47,154 nt of DNA from Acetobacteraceae bacterium (GCA_027449745.1 DAIDKZ010000177.1:1-47154); one strand, 5' to 3'. Positions 15,952 through 24,625 are shown, counted from the stretch's first letter. Translations and numbers: made by a program. The notes: a model not told the origin generated them from the letters alone.

Positions 15952-17103
15952 ATGGCTCGAACGAGTGATCGCCGCGATGATGCATGGCGCGTGGGCGTTC
16001 TGTTCTCGCACAGCGGGTTCATGGCGATCATCGAGGAGACGCAGCTTCGCGGGACGTTGCTGGCGATCGACGAGATCAACGCTGCCGGCGGGGTCAACGG
16101 CCGCGAACTTGTCCCCGTGATCTACGATCCCGGCTCCGAGCCCGTCGTGTTCGGCCAGCTTGCCAAACGATTGATGGTGGACGATGCCATCAGCACCATC
16201 TTCGGTTGTTATACGTCGAGCAGCCGAAAGGCGGTCATTCCGGTCGTCGAGCGGCTCAACGGGCTGCTCTGGTATCCAACCCTCTACGAAGGCTTCGAGT
16301 TTTCCCCGAACGTCATCTACACCGGCGCGGCGCCGAACCAGAACAGCGTGGTGCTATCGCGCTATCTGATGGAGAAGTTCGGCCCGCGCATCTTCTTCGT
16401 CGGGTCGGATTATATCTATCCGCGCGAATCGAACCGGATCATGGCCGAACTGGTGCGCCGGCAGGGTGGGGACGTCGTCGGCGAAGTCTACGTGCCATTG
16501 CGCGCGCAGAGATCGGATTTCCGGTCCGCCATGCGTCTGATCAAGGCGGCCCGGCCGGACGCGATCTTCTCCACTGTCGTCGGCGACGGGACGGTCTATC
16601 TCTATCAATCCTATTTCGACGCAGGGTTCGATTCCGCAAACATGCCGATCGCGAGCCTGACCACGACCGAAGCTGAAATTCGTGCCATGGGGTTCGATGT
16701 CGGGAAGGGACACATCACCGCAGCGTCCTATTTCCAAAATATTGGCGGGTCGTGCAATGAACGGTTCGTCTCCCGATACCAGAAGCGGTACGGCGCGGAC
16801 GAGCCCACCAATGCCTGTGTCGAGGCGGCCTATTTCCAGGTCCATGTTTTCGCCAAAGCGCTGGAGAGCACGAACTCCATGGCGACGGACGTGCTGCGTA
16901 CCATGGTTCTCGGAACGGAGTACGAGGCGCCACAGGGCGCGATCAGTATCAACGAGACATCCAACCACGCCGATCTCTGGACGCGGATCGGTCGGGTCAA
17001 CCGATGCGGGCAATTCGACGTTGTCCTGCAGTCCCAGGATGTGGTGCCCGCCGACCCGTACATGATCGGGGCCGGTTGGGGTCTTGCGGCAGGGTTGACG
17101 TGA
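15952..17103 (+). CDS. amiC: AmiC: cytoplasmic amide-sensing regulator
   Basis: A 383-residue protein closely matching Pseudomonas AmiC in length and in landmarks such as GCYTSSSRKAVIPVVER, YPTLYEGFEFSPNVIY, APNQNS and FVGSDYIYPRESN. It has the type I periplasmic-binding fold but no signal peptide, as expected for the cytoplasmic sensor that holds AmiR inactive until an amide binds. The start is ATG 15952 with AGGAGG upstream; longer readings from 15688 add non-conserved sequence. amiR follows after 3 nt. It is also clearly related to the ABC binding protein encoded at 17855, sharing the same motif order. Confidence 0.94.
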   Translation: MARTSDRRDDAWRVGVLFSHSGFMAIIEETQLRGTLLAIDEINAAGGVNGRELVPVIYDPGSEPVVFGQLAKRLMVDDAISTIFGCYTSSSRKAVIPVVERLNGLLWYPTLYEGFEFSPNVIYTGAAPNQNSVVLSRYLMEKFGPRIFFVGSDYIYPRESNRIMAELVRRQGGDVVGEVYVPLRAQRSDFRSAMRLIKAARPDAIFSTVVGDGTVYLYQSYFDAGFDSANMPIASLTTTEAEIRAMGFDVGKGHITAASYFQNIGGSCNERFVSRYQKRYGADEPTNACVEAAYFQVHVFAKALESTNSMATDVLRTMVLGTEYEAPQGAISINETSNHADLWTRIGRVNRCGQFDVVLQSQDVVPADPYMIGAGWGLAAGLT

Positions 17104-17106
17104 ACG

Positions 17107-17736
17107 ATGGTGGTCTCCGGCTCTGAGCGACGAAACGCCGGCGGAACGGGTGGCGAGTCTTCGTCGCTGCGCGGCGAATTGGCGCGGCTCGACATTCTCG
17201 TTGCCGTTCCGGGCGACGAGTCCGGCATCTTCCTGATCCGCGAGCTGCAGCGCACGCGCGCCACCGTACGCCATCTCTGGCCCTTACCGGAGACACTGCC
17301 GGAGAGTGCGGACGTGATCTTCAGTGATCTGACGGACGGACTCTCCGCGCGGCTTGCGTGGGTGCCCGGTTGTGCAAAGTCGGCCCTGGTCGGCATATTG
17401 CCGGCGCAGTTCGAGGGAGACCTGGACCTTCTCCGCACGCTGGCGGTGGATGCGGTGCTGCATCGCCCATTCACGGCGCGCGCCGTGCTGACGAGCCTGG
17501 TGATGGCCTGGACGCGGTTTGGCTATGAGCGCCGCCTGCGGCAGCGCATCGCGAAGCTCGATGAGACCTTGCGCTCGGTCCGCATCGTCGAGCGCGCCAA
17601 GGCGATTCTGATCGCCGGCCGGAAGCTCAGCGAGGACGATGCCTATCGTTTCATGCAGCGCCAGGCGATGGATCGGCGCGTGCCGATTGCGGCGATCGCG
17701 ACAGCGATCATTGACTCCCAGCGGATGCTCGGCTAA
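17107..17736 (+). CDS. amiR: AmiR: ANTAR-domain transcription antiterminator
   Basis: A 209-residue protein: a degenerate receiver-like domain at about 27-130 (DILVAVPGDESG, DVIFSDLTDGL, no clear phosphorylation site), a coiled-coil linker (FGYERRLRQRIAKLDETL), and a C-terminal ANTAR RNA-binding domain (VERAKAILIAGRKLSEDDAY, then MQRQAMDRRVPIAAIATAII). In Pseudomonas, AmiR bound by AmiC is inactive; amide releases it to bind leader RNA and prevent termination. Here the terminator it should act on lies immediately downstream (17800-17838), before the transporter genes and not before amiE itself. Confidence 0.94.
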   Translation: MVVSGSERRNAGGTGGESSSLRGELARLDILVAVPGDESGIFLIRELQRTRATVRHLWPLPETLPESADVIFSDLTDGLSARLAWVPGCAKSALVGILPAQFEGDLDLLRTLAVDAVLHRPFTARAVLTSLVMAWTRFGYERRLRQRIAKLDETLRSVRIVERAKAILIAGRKLSEDDAYRFMQRQAMDRRVPIAAIATAIIDSQRMLG

Positions 17737-17748
17737 CCATCTCTACCA

Positions 17749-17796
17749 GGTTGCTTGCAACCGGCGGCAGCGTCGCCGTCTGAAACAGTGGCAGTT
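17749..17796 (+). promoter_or_regulatory. Candidate AmiR (ANTAR) target RNA in the leader
   Basis: The leader after the amiR stop contains GGTTG-CTTG-CAACC (17749-17762) and then a 6-bp stem GGCGGC/GCCGTC (one G-U) closing the hexaloop AGCGTC (17763-17780). ANTAR proteins recognise paired hexaloops with A at position 1 and G at position 4, and AGCGTC fits. The partner loop is less clear: AGTGGC (17787-17792) also has A1 and G4, but its flanks (GAAAC/GTTCC) pair only imperfectly. Confidence 0.55.
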
Positions 17797-17799
17797 CCG

Positions 17800-17838
17800 C
17801 CCCCGCAGGGGCCCCGTTGGGGCCGCTCGGGGGTTTTT
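17800..17838 (+). terminator. Intrinsic terminator in the amiR-transporter leader
   Basis: CCCCCG (17800-17805) pairs with CGGGGG (17828-17833) around an inner stem GGCCCC-GTT-GGGGCC, and five T residues follow directly (17834-17838). This is a textbook Rho-independent terminator placed 17 bases before the ATG of the binding-protein gene, inside an otherwise continuous operon. That is the expected site for regulated antitermination. Confidence 0.9.
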
Positions 17839-17854
17839 GCGTTTGGGAGGCTTC

Positions 17855-19111
17855 ATGGCAAAATTCTCAAGGCGCGGCGTCGTCAAAGGCGCCGCGGGGC
17901 TGGCTGGTGCTGCGGCGTTCGGGTTTCCGCAGATCTGGATCAAGAACTCCGGTCTGGCGCGTGCGGCGGGCGGCGAGATCAAGGTCGGCGTGCTGTACTC
18001 GCTGACAGGGACGACGGCGATCATCGAGACGTCGCTCAACCAGGCGACGCTGATGGCGATCGAAGAAATCAATGCGGCCGGCGGAGTCAACGGCCGCAAG
18101 CTGGTTCCGGTCGTGGAGGATCCTGCGTCCGATCCGGCGACGTTCGCCGAAAAGGCGCGGAAACTGGTGATCGGCGAGAAGTGCGTGAGCGTATTCGGTT
18201 CGTACACGTCCGCCAGCCGCAAGGCGGTGCTGCCGATATTCGAACGCTACCACAATCTCTACTGGTATCCCACCCTCTACGAGGGCCGGGAATGCTCCAT
18301 GAACGTCATCTACACCGGTGCGGTGCCCAACCAGCAGCAGCGTGACTTCGTCCCGTGGCTCGTGAAGAATTTCGGCAAGCGGTTCTATCTGATCGGATCG
18401 AATTACATCTATCCGAAGGAGGAGAACAACGTCTGCAAAATTCTGCTCCAGAAGCTCGGTGGCGAGGTCGTCGGCGAGGAATATGTGCCGCTGGGGCACT
18501 CCGAGTTCAGCTCCGTGATCGAGAAGTTCAAGAATACGAAGCCGAACGTGATCTTTTCGACCGTCGTCGGGGACTCGGTGGTGGCGCTCCATCGGCAATA
18601 TAAGGCCGCCGGGCTCGATCCGGCGAAAATGCCGATGGCCAGCCTGACGACCTCCGAAGAGGAGGTGCGTGCGATGGGCGGTGAATTTGCCTTCGGTCAC
18701 TTCACCTCGGCGCCCTACTTCATGTCGTACGAGTCACCGGAGAACGCGAAGTTCGTCGCGGCCATCCAGAGCAAATACGGGAAAAACGCGGTGACGAATT
18801 TCGTCTCGGAGCCGGCGTATTTCCAGGTCCACTTGTTCGCTCAGGCGGCGGCAAAGCTTGCCGGTTCCGATCTGACCCCGCCGACCATCCGCGAGGCGGC
18901 GTGGGGCCAGGAATACAAGGCGCCCGAGGGGCTGGTGAAGATCGACGGGCAGAATTCCCATACCTATCTGTGGCCGAAGATCGGCGAGGCGCAGATGAAC
19001 GGGCAGTTCAAGATCATCGAGCAATCCAAGGAATGGGTCGAGCCGGATCCCTATTGGGCGTACCCCGGCCAGGTCTGCACGCCCAAGGGCATGGTGGAGA
19101 AGAAAGCCTGA
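17855..19111 (+). CDS. UrtA/FmdD-like amide or urea ABC transporter substrate-binding protein
   Basis: A 418-residue periplasmic binding protein with a twin-arginine signal (FSRRGVVKGAAGLAGAAAFG) and the type I binding fold (IKVGVLYSLTGTTAIIETSL, AIEEINAAGGVNGR, YTSASRKAVLPIFER, YWYPTLYEG). It belongs to the UrtA/FmdD/AmiC branch that binds urea and short-chain amides. GGGAGG lies four bases before the ATG, just beyond the leader terminator. It heads a five-gene importer (binding protein, two permeases, two ATPases) followed by amiE, so short aliphatic amides are the likely ligand (inference from context). Confidence 0.9.
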   Translation: MAKFSRRGVVKGAAGLAGAAAFGFPQIWIKNSGLARAAGGEIKVGVLYSLTGTTAIIETSLNQATLMAIEEINAAGGVNGRKLVPVVEDPASDPATFAEKARKLVIGEKCVSVFGSYTSASRKAVLPIFERYHNLYWYPTLYEGRECSMNVIYTGAVPNQQQRDFVPWLVKNFGKRFYLIGSNYIYPKEENNVCKILLQKLGGEVVGEEYVPLGHSEFSSVIEKFKNTKPNVIFSTVVGDSVVALHRQYKAAGLDPAKMPMASLTTSEEEVRAMGGEFAFGHFTSAPYFMSYESPENAKFVAAIQSKYGKNAVTNFVSEPAYFQVHLFAQAAAKLAGSDLTPPTIREAAWGQEYKAPEGLVKIDGQNSHTYLWPKIGEAQMNGQFKIIEQSKEWVEPDPYWAYPGQVCTPKGMVEKKA

Positions 19112-19123
19112 GCAGGCTTGACG

Positions 19124-19153
19124 GGCGGCGGCGGACTTCGGTCCGTCGCCGTC
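19124..19153 (+). other. 13-bp UUCG-capped hairpin after the binding-protein gene
   Basis: GGCGGCGGCGGAC, loop TTCG and GTCCGTCGCCGTC form a 13-bp stem (two G-U pairs) closed by the extra-stable C(UUCG)G tetraloop. It sits between the binding-protein stop and the first permease start without a T-run. This position is typical for hairpins that protect the upstream mRNA, giving more binding protein than permease. Confidence 0.75.
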
Positions 19154-19169
19154 AACGCGAGGACCGTGC

Positions 19170-20042
19170 ATGACGGATATCTTCAACCAGGTTTTTTCGG
19201 GCCTCAGCATCGCCTCGATTCTGCTGCTGATTTCGCTCGGCTTGGCGATCATCTACGGCACTGTCGGGGTCATCAACCTGGCGCATGGCGAGTTCGTGAT
19301 GCTCGGGGCCTACGCGGTGTGGTTCCTGGAAGACCATTTCGGATTAGGGCTTTTTCCCTGCATCGTGCTGGCGTTTTTCGCGGTCGGGACGCTGGGTTGG
19401 GTGGTCGAACGGCTGATCATCCGCCGGCTCTATGGGCGGGTGTTGGACACGATCCTGGCGACGTGGGGTCTTGGCGTCATCCTTCAGCAGGCAATCCGGC
19501 TGAGCGCCGGGGCCGAGCTGCGATATGTGCAGATGCCGCCCGGCCTCAGCGCCGCGGTCCATTTCGCCGGGGTCGACGTGTCGGCTTACCGGCTGTTCGT
19601 GCTGGCTCTGACCGCCATTCTCCTGGCCGTCACCTACGTGCTGATCTTCCGCACCCGCTTCGGGATGCGTCTGCGCGGCGTGGTGCAGAACCCGGAAATC
19701 GCCCGGTGCTTCGGCGTGAACACCTCGCAGATCTATGCCTTGACGTTCGCGTATGGCGCCGGCCTTGCCGGTATCGCCGGCGCGCTGGTGTCGCCGCTCA
19801 AGAGCGTCTCGCCGGACATGGGCACGGGCTATGTCGTTGATGCGTTCATGGTGGTCGTGGTCGGCGGCGTCCAAAGCCTTCTCGGCACGGTCGCGAGCGC
19901 GGGGATCATTGGGGAATTGTCCGGCGGGCTTGCCTATCTCTCGAACGATACGATCGCCAAGGCCATCGTTTTCCTTGGCGTGGTGGTGCTGATCCGCTTC
20001 CGACCGCAAGGCCTGTTCGCCCTCCGCGTGCGGCGAGGCTGA
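19170..20042 (+). CDS. UrtB/LivH-type ABC permease
   Basis: A 290-residue inner-membrane permease of the branched-chain amino acid/urea class. It opens with LISLGLAIIYGTVGVINLAHGEFVM, the characteristic LivH/UrtB motif, and has about eight hydrophobic segments. It forms the channel heterodimer with the product of the next gene, which begins two bases after its stop. There is no large periplasmic N-terminal extension of the kind found in many UrtB proteins. Confidence 0.92.
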   Translation: MTDIFNQVFSGLSIASILLLISLGLAIIYGTVGVINLAHGEFVMLGAYAVWFLEDHFGLGLFPCIVLAFFAVGTLGWVVERLIIRRLYGRVLDTILATWGLGVILQQAIRLSAGAELRYVQMPPGLSAAVHFAGVDVSAYRLFVLALTAILLAVTYVLIFRTRFGMRLRGVVQNPEIARCFGVNTSQIYALTFAYGAGLAGIAGALVSPLKSVSPDMGTGYVVDAFMVVVVGGVQSLLGTVASAGIIGELSGGLAYLSNDTIAKAIVFLGVVVLIRFRPQGLFALRVRRG

Positions 20043-20044
20043 CG

Positions 20045-21166
20045 ATGGACGGACAACGCAAACACCCGATCTGGGCGAAACTCGTCGGCTACGCGGCCTT
20101 CTGCCTCGTGATCCTGATCCTCCCCCTGTTCATCACCGACGATTACCTGCTCAACAAATTCGCCCGGTATCTCGTGTTCGGCCTGGTCGCGATGGCGCTG
20201 TCGATCTCCTGGGGGTACGCCGGCATCCTCAATCTTGGCCAGGCCGTGAGCTTTGGCCTGGGCTCCTACTGCATGGCGATGGCGCTGAAGCTCCGCACCA
20301 TTCCGATCCAGACCGGGGCCGAGGGCCTGCCCGACTTCATGGTCTGGAACAACGTCAAGTCGCTGCCGTGGTTCTGGGAGCCGTTCCATTCCTACGGCTT
20401 CGCGATCGCGGCAGGCGTGCTGGTGCCAACGATCCTGGCGTTGCTGATCGGCACCTTCGTCTTCCGCGCCAGGGTCACGGGCGTGTATGTCTCGATCATC
20501 ACGCTTGCGCTGCTCGTCGTGATCAACCTCGTCGTCATCGACCGCCAGCGCCTGACCGGGGGCTTCAACGGGCTCACGGACCTGGCACCGCTTGAACTCT
20601 TCGGGCTGACATTCGATCCCTACGCGCACGCGACCTACTATCTGATCGCTGTGTCGCTCGGAGCGGCGCTGTTTCTCGGTCTTGCGGTTGTGCACAGCAA
20701 GACCGGCCTGATCATGCAGGCGATCCGTGACGATGAGAACCGGGTCCGCTATTTCGGCTACGACGTCGCCGCGTATCAGACTTTTGCGTTGTGTCTTTCC
20801 GCAGCGGTCGCCGGCTTCGCCGGAATGCTCTACACCTTGGTGATGGCGTTTGCGTCGCCGACATTCCTTGCCGTCCCCGTCAGTCTCTCGATCGTGATCT
20901 GGTCGGCGGTCGGTGGCCGCGCGTCGCTGCTCGGATCGGCGATGGGGGCGATCATCGTCACTGGCGTGCAAGGGAGCTTGTCGGACACACCGGCCTTTCT
21001 GGAGACCTGGACGCTCATCATGGGCGCGCTGTTCATCGTCGTCGTTCTGTTCCTGCCACGCGGGCTGATCAGTCTGGTGGATCGAATTCCGCTGGGCGGC
21101 AGCGCGCGGCGACGCGCGGCAGCGGCAACGGTTGCAGCCAGCAGGAGCGGCATCAATGCCGGCTAA
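20045..21166 (+). CDS. UrtC/LivM-type ABC permease
   Basis: A 373-residue permease with the LivM/UrtC pattern SISWGYAGILNLGQAVSFGLGSYCMAMALKL and the later GFNGLTDLAP, and about ten hydrophobic segments. It pairs with the preceding LivH-like subunit to import the ligand delivered by the binding protein. The start of the downstream ATPase gene overlaps its last 11 bases, so translation of the two is probably coupled. Confidence 0.92.
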   Translation: MDGQRKHPIWAKLVGYAAFCLVILILPLFITDDYLLNKFARYLVFGLVAMALSISWGYAGILNLGQAVSFGLGSYCMAMALKLRTIPIQTGAEGLPDFMVWNNVKSLPWFWEPFHSYGFAIAAGVLVPTILALLIGTFVFRARVTGVYVSIITLALLVVINLVVIDRQRLTGGFNGLTDLAPLELFGLTFDPYAHATYYLIAVSLGAALFLGLAVVHSKTGLIMQAIRDDENRVRYFGYDVAAYQTFALCLSAAVAGFAGMLYTLVMAFASPTFLAVPVSLSIVIWSAVGGRASLLGSAMGAIIVTGVQGSLSDTPAFLETWTLIMGALFIVVVLFLPRGLISLVDRIPLGGSARRRAAAATVAASRSGINAG

Positions 21167-21935
21167 TGCAGTGGGCGCAACTGGGGGAACGATTCTCGAA
21201 CTGCGCGACATCACCGTCGAGTTCTCCGGGTTCGTCGCCATAGCCGGGTTGACGCTGGACGTTCATGAAGGGGAGTTGCGCTGCCTCATCGGGCCGAACG
21301 GCGCCGGGAAGACGACGGCGCTCGATGTCATTTGCGGCAAGGTGAAGCCGGCGTCCGGCAAGGTCGTGCTCGGCGGCCGGGAGATCACGCGCCTCGAGGA
21401 GCACCAGATCGCGCGGCACGGGGTCGGGCGGAAATTCCAGGTACCGAGTGTATTCCGGGACTTGACGGTGCGGCAGAACATGGAGGTGGCGTTGTGCCGT
21501 GCACCCGGTGTGCTGGGCAATCTGTTCCGGTTCGGCAATTCCGGTGCCAGCGAACAGCTGGAGAAACTGGCCGAACTCGTCGGGCTGGAGGAGGCGATGG
21601 ATGTCGCGGCGGGGGCGCTGTCGCACGGCCAGACGCAGTGGCTGGAGATCGCGCTGCTCCTCGCGCAGGACGCCCGGCTGATCCTGATGGACGAGCCGAC
21701 GGCGGGAATGACGGCCCACGAAACGGCGAAGACGGCCGAGTTGTTCAACAGGCTCAAGGGCCGACACACGCTCATCGTGGTCGAGCACGACATGGGGTTC
21801 ATCAAGGAGATCAGCGACATCATCTCGGTGATGCACCAGGGCCGCCTTCTTGCCGAAGGCACCGTGCGTGAGATCGAGACGAACGCAGAGGTTCGGGCGG
21901 CGTATCTGGGCTCGGGAGGGATCAGCGGTGCTTGA
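21156..21935 (+). CDS. UrtD/LivG-type ABC transporter ATPase
   Basis: A 259-residue ATP-binding subunit with Walker A GPNGAGKT, a UrtD-like ABC signature LSHGQTQWLEI, Walker B LILMDEPTAGM and the switch histidine in VVEHDM. The LSHGQxQWLEI form is typical of UrtD proteins, which supports a urea/amide importer over a branched-chain amino acid importer. The start is the ATG at 21156 with AGGAG upstream; an earlier in-frame start at 21132 would deepen the overlap with the permease gene. Confidence 0.93.
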   Translation: MPANAVGATGGTILELRDITVEFSGFVAIAGLTLDVHEGELRCLIGPNGAGKTTALDVICGKVKPASGKVVLGGREITRLEEHQIARHGVGRKFQVPSVFRDLTVRQNMEVALCRAPGVLGNLFRFGNSGASEQLEKLAELVGLEEAMDVAAGALSHGQTQWLEIALLLAQDARLILMDEPTAGMTAHETAKTAELFNRLKGRHTLIVVEHDMGFIKEISDIISVMHQGRLLAEGTVREIETNAEVRAAYLGSGGISGA

Positions 21936-22623
21936 GCTGGCTTCGGTGGATGCGTTCTACGGCAACATTCGCGCGCTGCAGGACGTCAGTCTCACGGTCG
22001 GTGCGGGCGAGTTCCTGGCCGTTCTCGGCCGCAACGGGGTTGGGAAAACGACGCTGATGCGCGCGATCCTGGGCCTGATGGACCGGACGACCGGAAGCAT
22101 TCGCCTGGACTCACAAGAGATCGGGCGCTGGCGGACCGATCAGCGCGCGCGCGCAGGCATCGCCTATGTGCCGCAAGGGCGCGGTATTCTGCCGCGATTT
22201 TCCGTGCTCGATAATCTGCGGTTCGGATTGTTTGCGAACACCAAGGGACGACGCACGATCGATGAGGGGGTGTTCGAGTTCTTCCCCGCGCTGCGCGAGC
22301 ACCTCTCGCGGCTGGGCGGCAATTTGTCGGGCGGCCAGCAGCAGCAGCTCGCGATTGCGCGGGCGCTAATGGTTGAGCCGAAGGTGATGCTCCTCGACGA
22401 GCCGACGGAGGGCATCCAGCCGAACATTGTCGAAGAGATCGAGCACATCATCTCGCGGATCAATGTCGAACGCGGCATCACCGTGATCCTCGTCGAGCAG
22501 AGCGTGAGCTTCGCGCGACGGGCGGCGCGGCGGTTCGTCATCATGAACAAGGGAAGCGTGGCTGCCGCGGGACCGACGGCGGAGCTCGATGATGGCCTCG
22601 TTCATCGGTACATGGCGGTTTGA
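21928..22623 (+). CDS. UrtE/LivF-type ABC transporter ATPase
   Basis: A 231-residue ATPase with Walker A GRNGVGKT, Q-loop/YVPQGRGI, signature LSGGQQQQLAIARAL, Walker B VMLLDEPTEGIQPN and the switch region ILVEQ. The start is GTG 21928 (GGGAGGG upstream), overlapping the preceding gene by 8 bases. It completes the five-component importer that is under the amiR leader. Confidence 0.93.
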   Translation: MLELASVDAFYGNIRALQDVSLTVGAGEFLAVLGRNGVGKTTLMRAILGLMDRTTGSIRLDSQEIGRWRTDQRARAGIAYVPQGRGILPRFSVLDNLRFGLFANTKGRRTIDEGVFEFFPALREHLSRLGGNLSGGQQQQLAIARALMVEPKVMLLDEPTEGIQPNIVEEIEHIISRINVERGITVILVEQSVSFARRAARRFVIMNKGSVAAAGPTAELDDGLVHRYMAV

Positions 22624-22686
22624 GAGCACCGGTCAGCCGCGCCGCGCCCTGACCAAAGCGATTTTGTCTTAACCAGGAGGAGTGCG

Positions 22687-23727
22687 ATGCTTCACGGAGA
22701 TATTTCAAGCAGCGCCGATACAGTCGGTGTCGCGGTTGTAAACTACAAAATGCCACGCCTTCATACGAAGGCGGAGGTTCTGGAGAACGCCCGAAAGATT
22801 GCCGACATGCTGGTTGGCATGAAGCAGGGTCTTCCGGGTATGGATCTCGTGATCTTCCCGGAATACAGCACCCACGGCATCATGTACGACGCCAAGGAGA
22901 TGTACGAGACGGCTGCTAGTGTGCCGGGTGAGGAGACGGAGATTTTCGCGGAAGCGTGTCGCAAGGCGAAAGTCTGGGGCGTTTTTTCCCTCACCGGCGA
23001 GCGCCATGAGGAGCACCCCAACAAGGCGCCCTACAACACGCTCATTCTGATGAACGACAAGGGTGAGATCGTCCAGAAATATCGCAAGATCATGCCCTGG
23101 GTGCCGATCGAGGGTTGGTACCCCGGGAACTGCACCTTCGTGTCGGAGGGGCCGAAGGGCCTCAAAGTGAGCCTGATCATTTGCGATGACGGCAACTACC
23201 CGGAGATCTGGCGCGATTGCGCGATGAAGGGCGCCGAACTGATCGTCCGCTGCCAGGGCTACATGTATCCGGCGAAGGACCAACAGGTGCTGATGGCCAA
23301 GGCGATGGCCTGGGCCAACAACACCTACGTTGCAGTGGCCAACGCGGCGGGGTTCGACGGCGTGTATTCGTATTTCGGTCACTCGGCGATCATCGGCTTC
23401 GATGGCCGCACGCTCGGCGAGTGCGGCGAGGAGGATTATGGGGTCCAGTACGCGCAGCTCTCGAAGTCGCTGATCCGCGATGCGCGGCGCAACATGCAGT
23501 CCGAGAACCATCTCTTCAAGCTGCTGCATCGCGGCTACACCGGCATGATCAACTCGCGCGAGGACGTGCGGGGCGAGGCCGCGTGCCCGTACGATTTCTA
23601 TAAGAAGTGGATCACGGATCCGGAAGCGACCCGCGCGATGGTCGAGGCGATCACCCGCCCGACGGTAGGAACCGATGAATGTCCGATCGAGGGCATTCCG
23701 AACCAGAAGACTGCCGCTCACCGCTGA
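22687..23727 (+). CDS. amiE: Aliphatic amidase (acylamide amidohydrolase)
   Basis: A 346-residue nitrilase-superfamily enzyme that hydrolyses short aliphatic amides such as acetamide and propionamide to the acid and ammonia in the cytoplasm. The match to AmiE is near end-to-end ([20 protein letters not shown]). Numbering from the ATG places the catalytic residues at exactly Glu59 (FPEYS), Lys134 (YRKIMPW) and Cys166 ([10 protein letters not shown]), as in Pseudomonas AmiE. AGGAGG lies upstream. The gene follows the importer after 63 bp and should be part of the AmiR-controlled transcript. A strong hairpin follows its stop. Confidence 0.97.
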   Translation: MLHGDISSSADTVGVAVVNYKMPRLHTKAEVLENARKIADMLVGMKQGLPGMDLVIFPEYSTHGIMYDAKEMYETAASVPGEETEIFAEACRKAKVWGVFSLTGERHEEHPNKAPYNTLILMNDKGEIVQKYRKIMPWVPIEGWYPGNCTFVSEGPKGLKVSLIICDDGNYPEIWRDCAMKGAELIVRCQGYMYPAKDQQVLMAKAMAWANNTYVAVANAAGFDGVYSYFGHSAIIGFDGRTLGECGEEDYGVQYAQLSKSLIRDARRNMQSENHLFKLLHRGYTGMINSREDVRGEAACPYDFYKKWITDPEATRAMVEAITRPTVGTDECPIEGIPNQKTAAHR

Positions 23728-23734
23728 ACCGCGA

Positions 23735-23766
23735 CCCCCGGCGCCGCGCACCCGTGGCGCCGGGGG
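23735..23766 (+). terminator. Strong 11-bp hairpin after amiE (partial terminator or stabiliser)
   Basis: CCCCCGGCGCC (23735-23745) pairs perfectly with GGCGCCGGGGG (23756-23766) around a 10-base loop, followed by CTTGTT and not by a full T-run. It could terminate a fraction of transcripts or protect the amiE 3' end, keeping the AAA+/VWA pair at lower dosage than the amidase. Confidence 0.65.
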
Positions 23767-23821
23767 CTTGTTCGACCTCACCGGCCACACCCACGCCGGG
23801 CGCGCCCAGGACAGCCTCGCC

Positions 23822-24625
23822 ATGGACCTTTCCGGCTACCTGATCGAGCAAGAGCCATATTATCGGCCAGTCGGCGACGAGATCGCACTGTTCGAGGCGG
23901 CATACGCCGCGCGCATGCCGATGATGCTGAAGGGCCCAACCGGCTGCGGCAAGACGCGGTTCGTCGAGTACATGGCTTGGCGCCTCCGGCGGCCGCTGAT
24001 CACGGTTGCCTGCCACGAGGACATGACCGCTTCGGATCTGGTCGGCCGATTTCTGCTCGATGCGAACGGGACCGTCTGGCATGACGGGCCATTGACCTTG
24101 GCCGTGCGCGCCGGCGCGATCTGCTATCTCGACGAGATCGTCGAGGCGCGCCAGGACACCACCGTCGTCATCCACCCGCTCACCGATGACCGCCGTGTGC
24201 TGCCATTGGAGAAGCGGGGCGAGATCATTCCCGCCCACCCGGACTTCGAACTCGTGATTTCGTACAATCCCGGCTATCAGAGCGTGCTCAAGGATCTCAA
24301 GGAATCCACCAAGCAGCGCTTCGGGGCGATCGAGTTCACCTATCCGGCGGCGTCGGTGGAGGCGGAGATCGTCGCCCATGAGGCCGGTATCGATCGCACC
24401 GAGGCCGAGCGGCTGGTGGCGATCGCCGAGCGCTCCCGCCGGCTGCGCGGGCATGGGCTCGATGAAGGGGCCTCGACGCGCACGCTGATCTACGCCGGCC
24501 GCCTGATCGCGCGCGGTGTCGGGCTGGAGGCGGCATGTCAGGTCGCGCTCGTCCTGCCGATCACGGATGATCCGGATATCCGCGACGCGCTCACTGCCGC
24601 CGTCGCCGCCTCGGTGCCTGGATGA
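23822..24625 (+). CDS. MoxR-type AAA+ ATPase (CbbQ/NorQ/AmiB-like)
   Basis: A 267-residue AAA+ protein that starts [19 protein letters not shown], as CbbQ/NorQ proteins do. Walker A is GPTGCGKT at residues 38-45, Walker B is ICYLDEI near 101-106, and a CbbQ-type C-terminal region follows. Known relatives work with a VWA-domain partner to remodel or activate a metabolic enzyme (CbbQO for Rubisco, NorQD for nitric oxide reductase). A gene for an ATP-binding protein (amiB) also lies next to amiE in Pseudomonas. The VWA partner starts within its stop codon (ATGA). The likely client here is AmiE or another amidase of the island (inference). Confidence 0.88.
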   Translation: MDLSGYLIEQEPYYRPVGDEIALFEAAYAARMPMMLKGPTGCGKTRFVEYMAWRLRRPLITVACHEDMTASDLVGRFLLDANGTVWHDGPLTLAVRAGAICYLDEIVEARQDTTVVIHPLTDDRRVLPLEKRGEIIPAHPDFELVISYNPGYQSVLKDLKESTKQRFGAIEFTYPAASVEAEIVAHEAGIDRTEAERLVAIAERSRRLRGHGLDEGASTRTLIYAGRLIARGVGLEAACQVALVLPITDDPDIRDALTAAVAASVPG

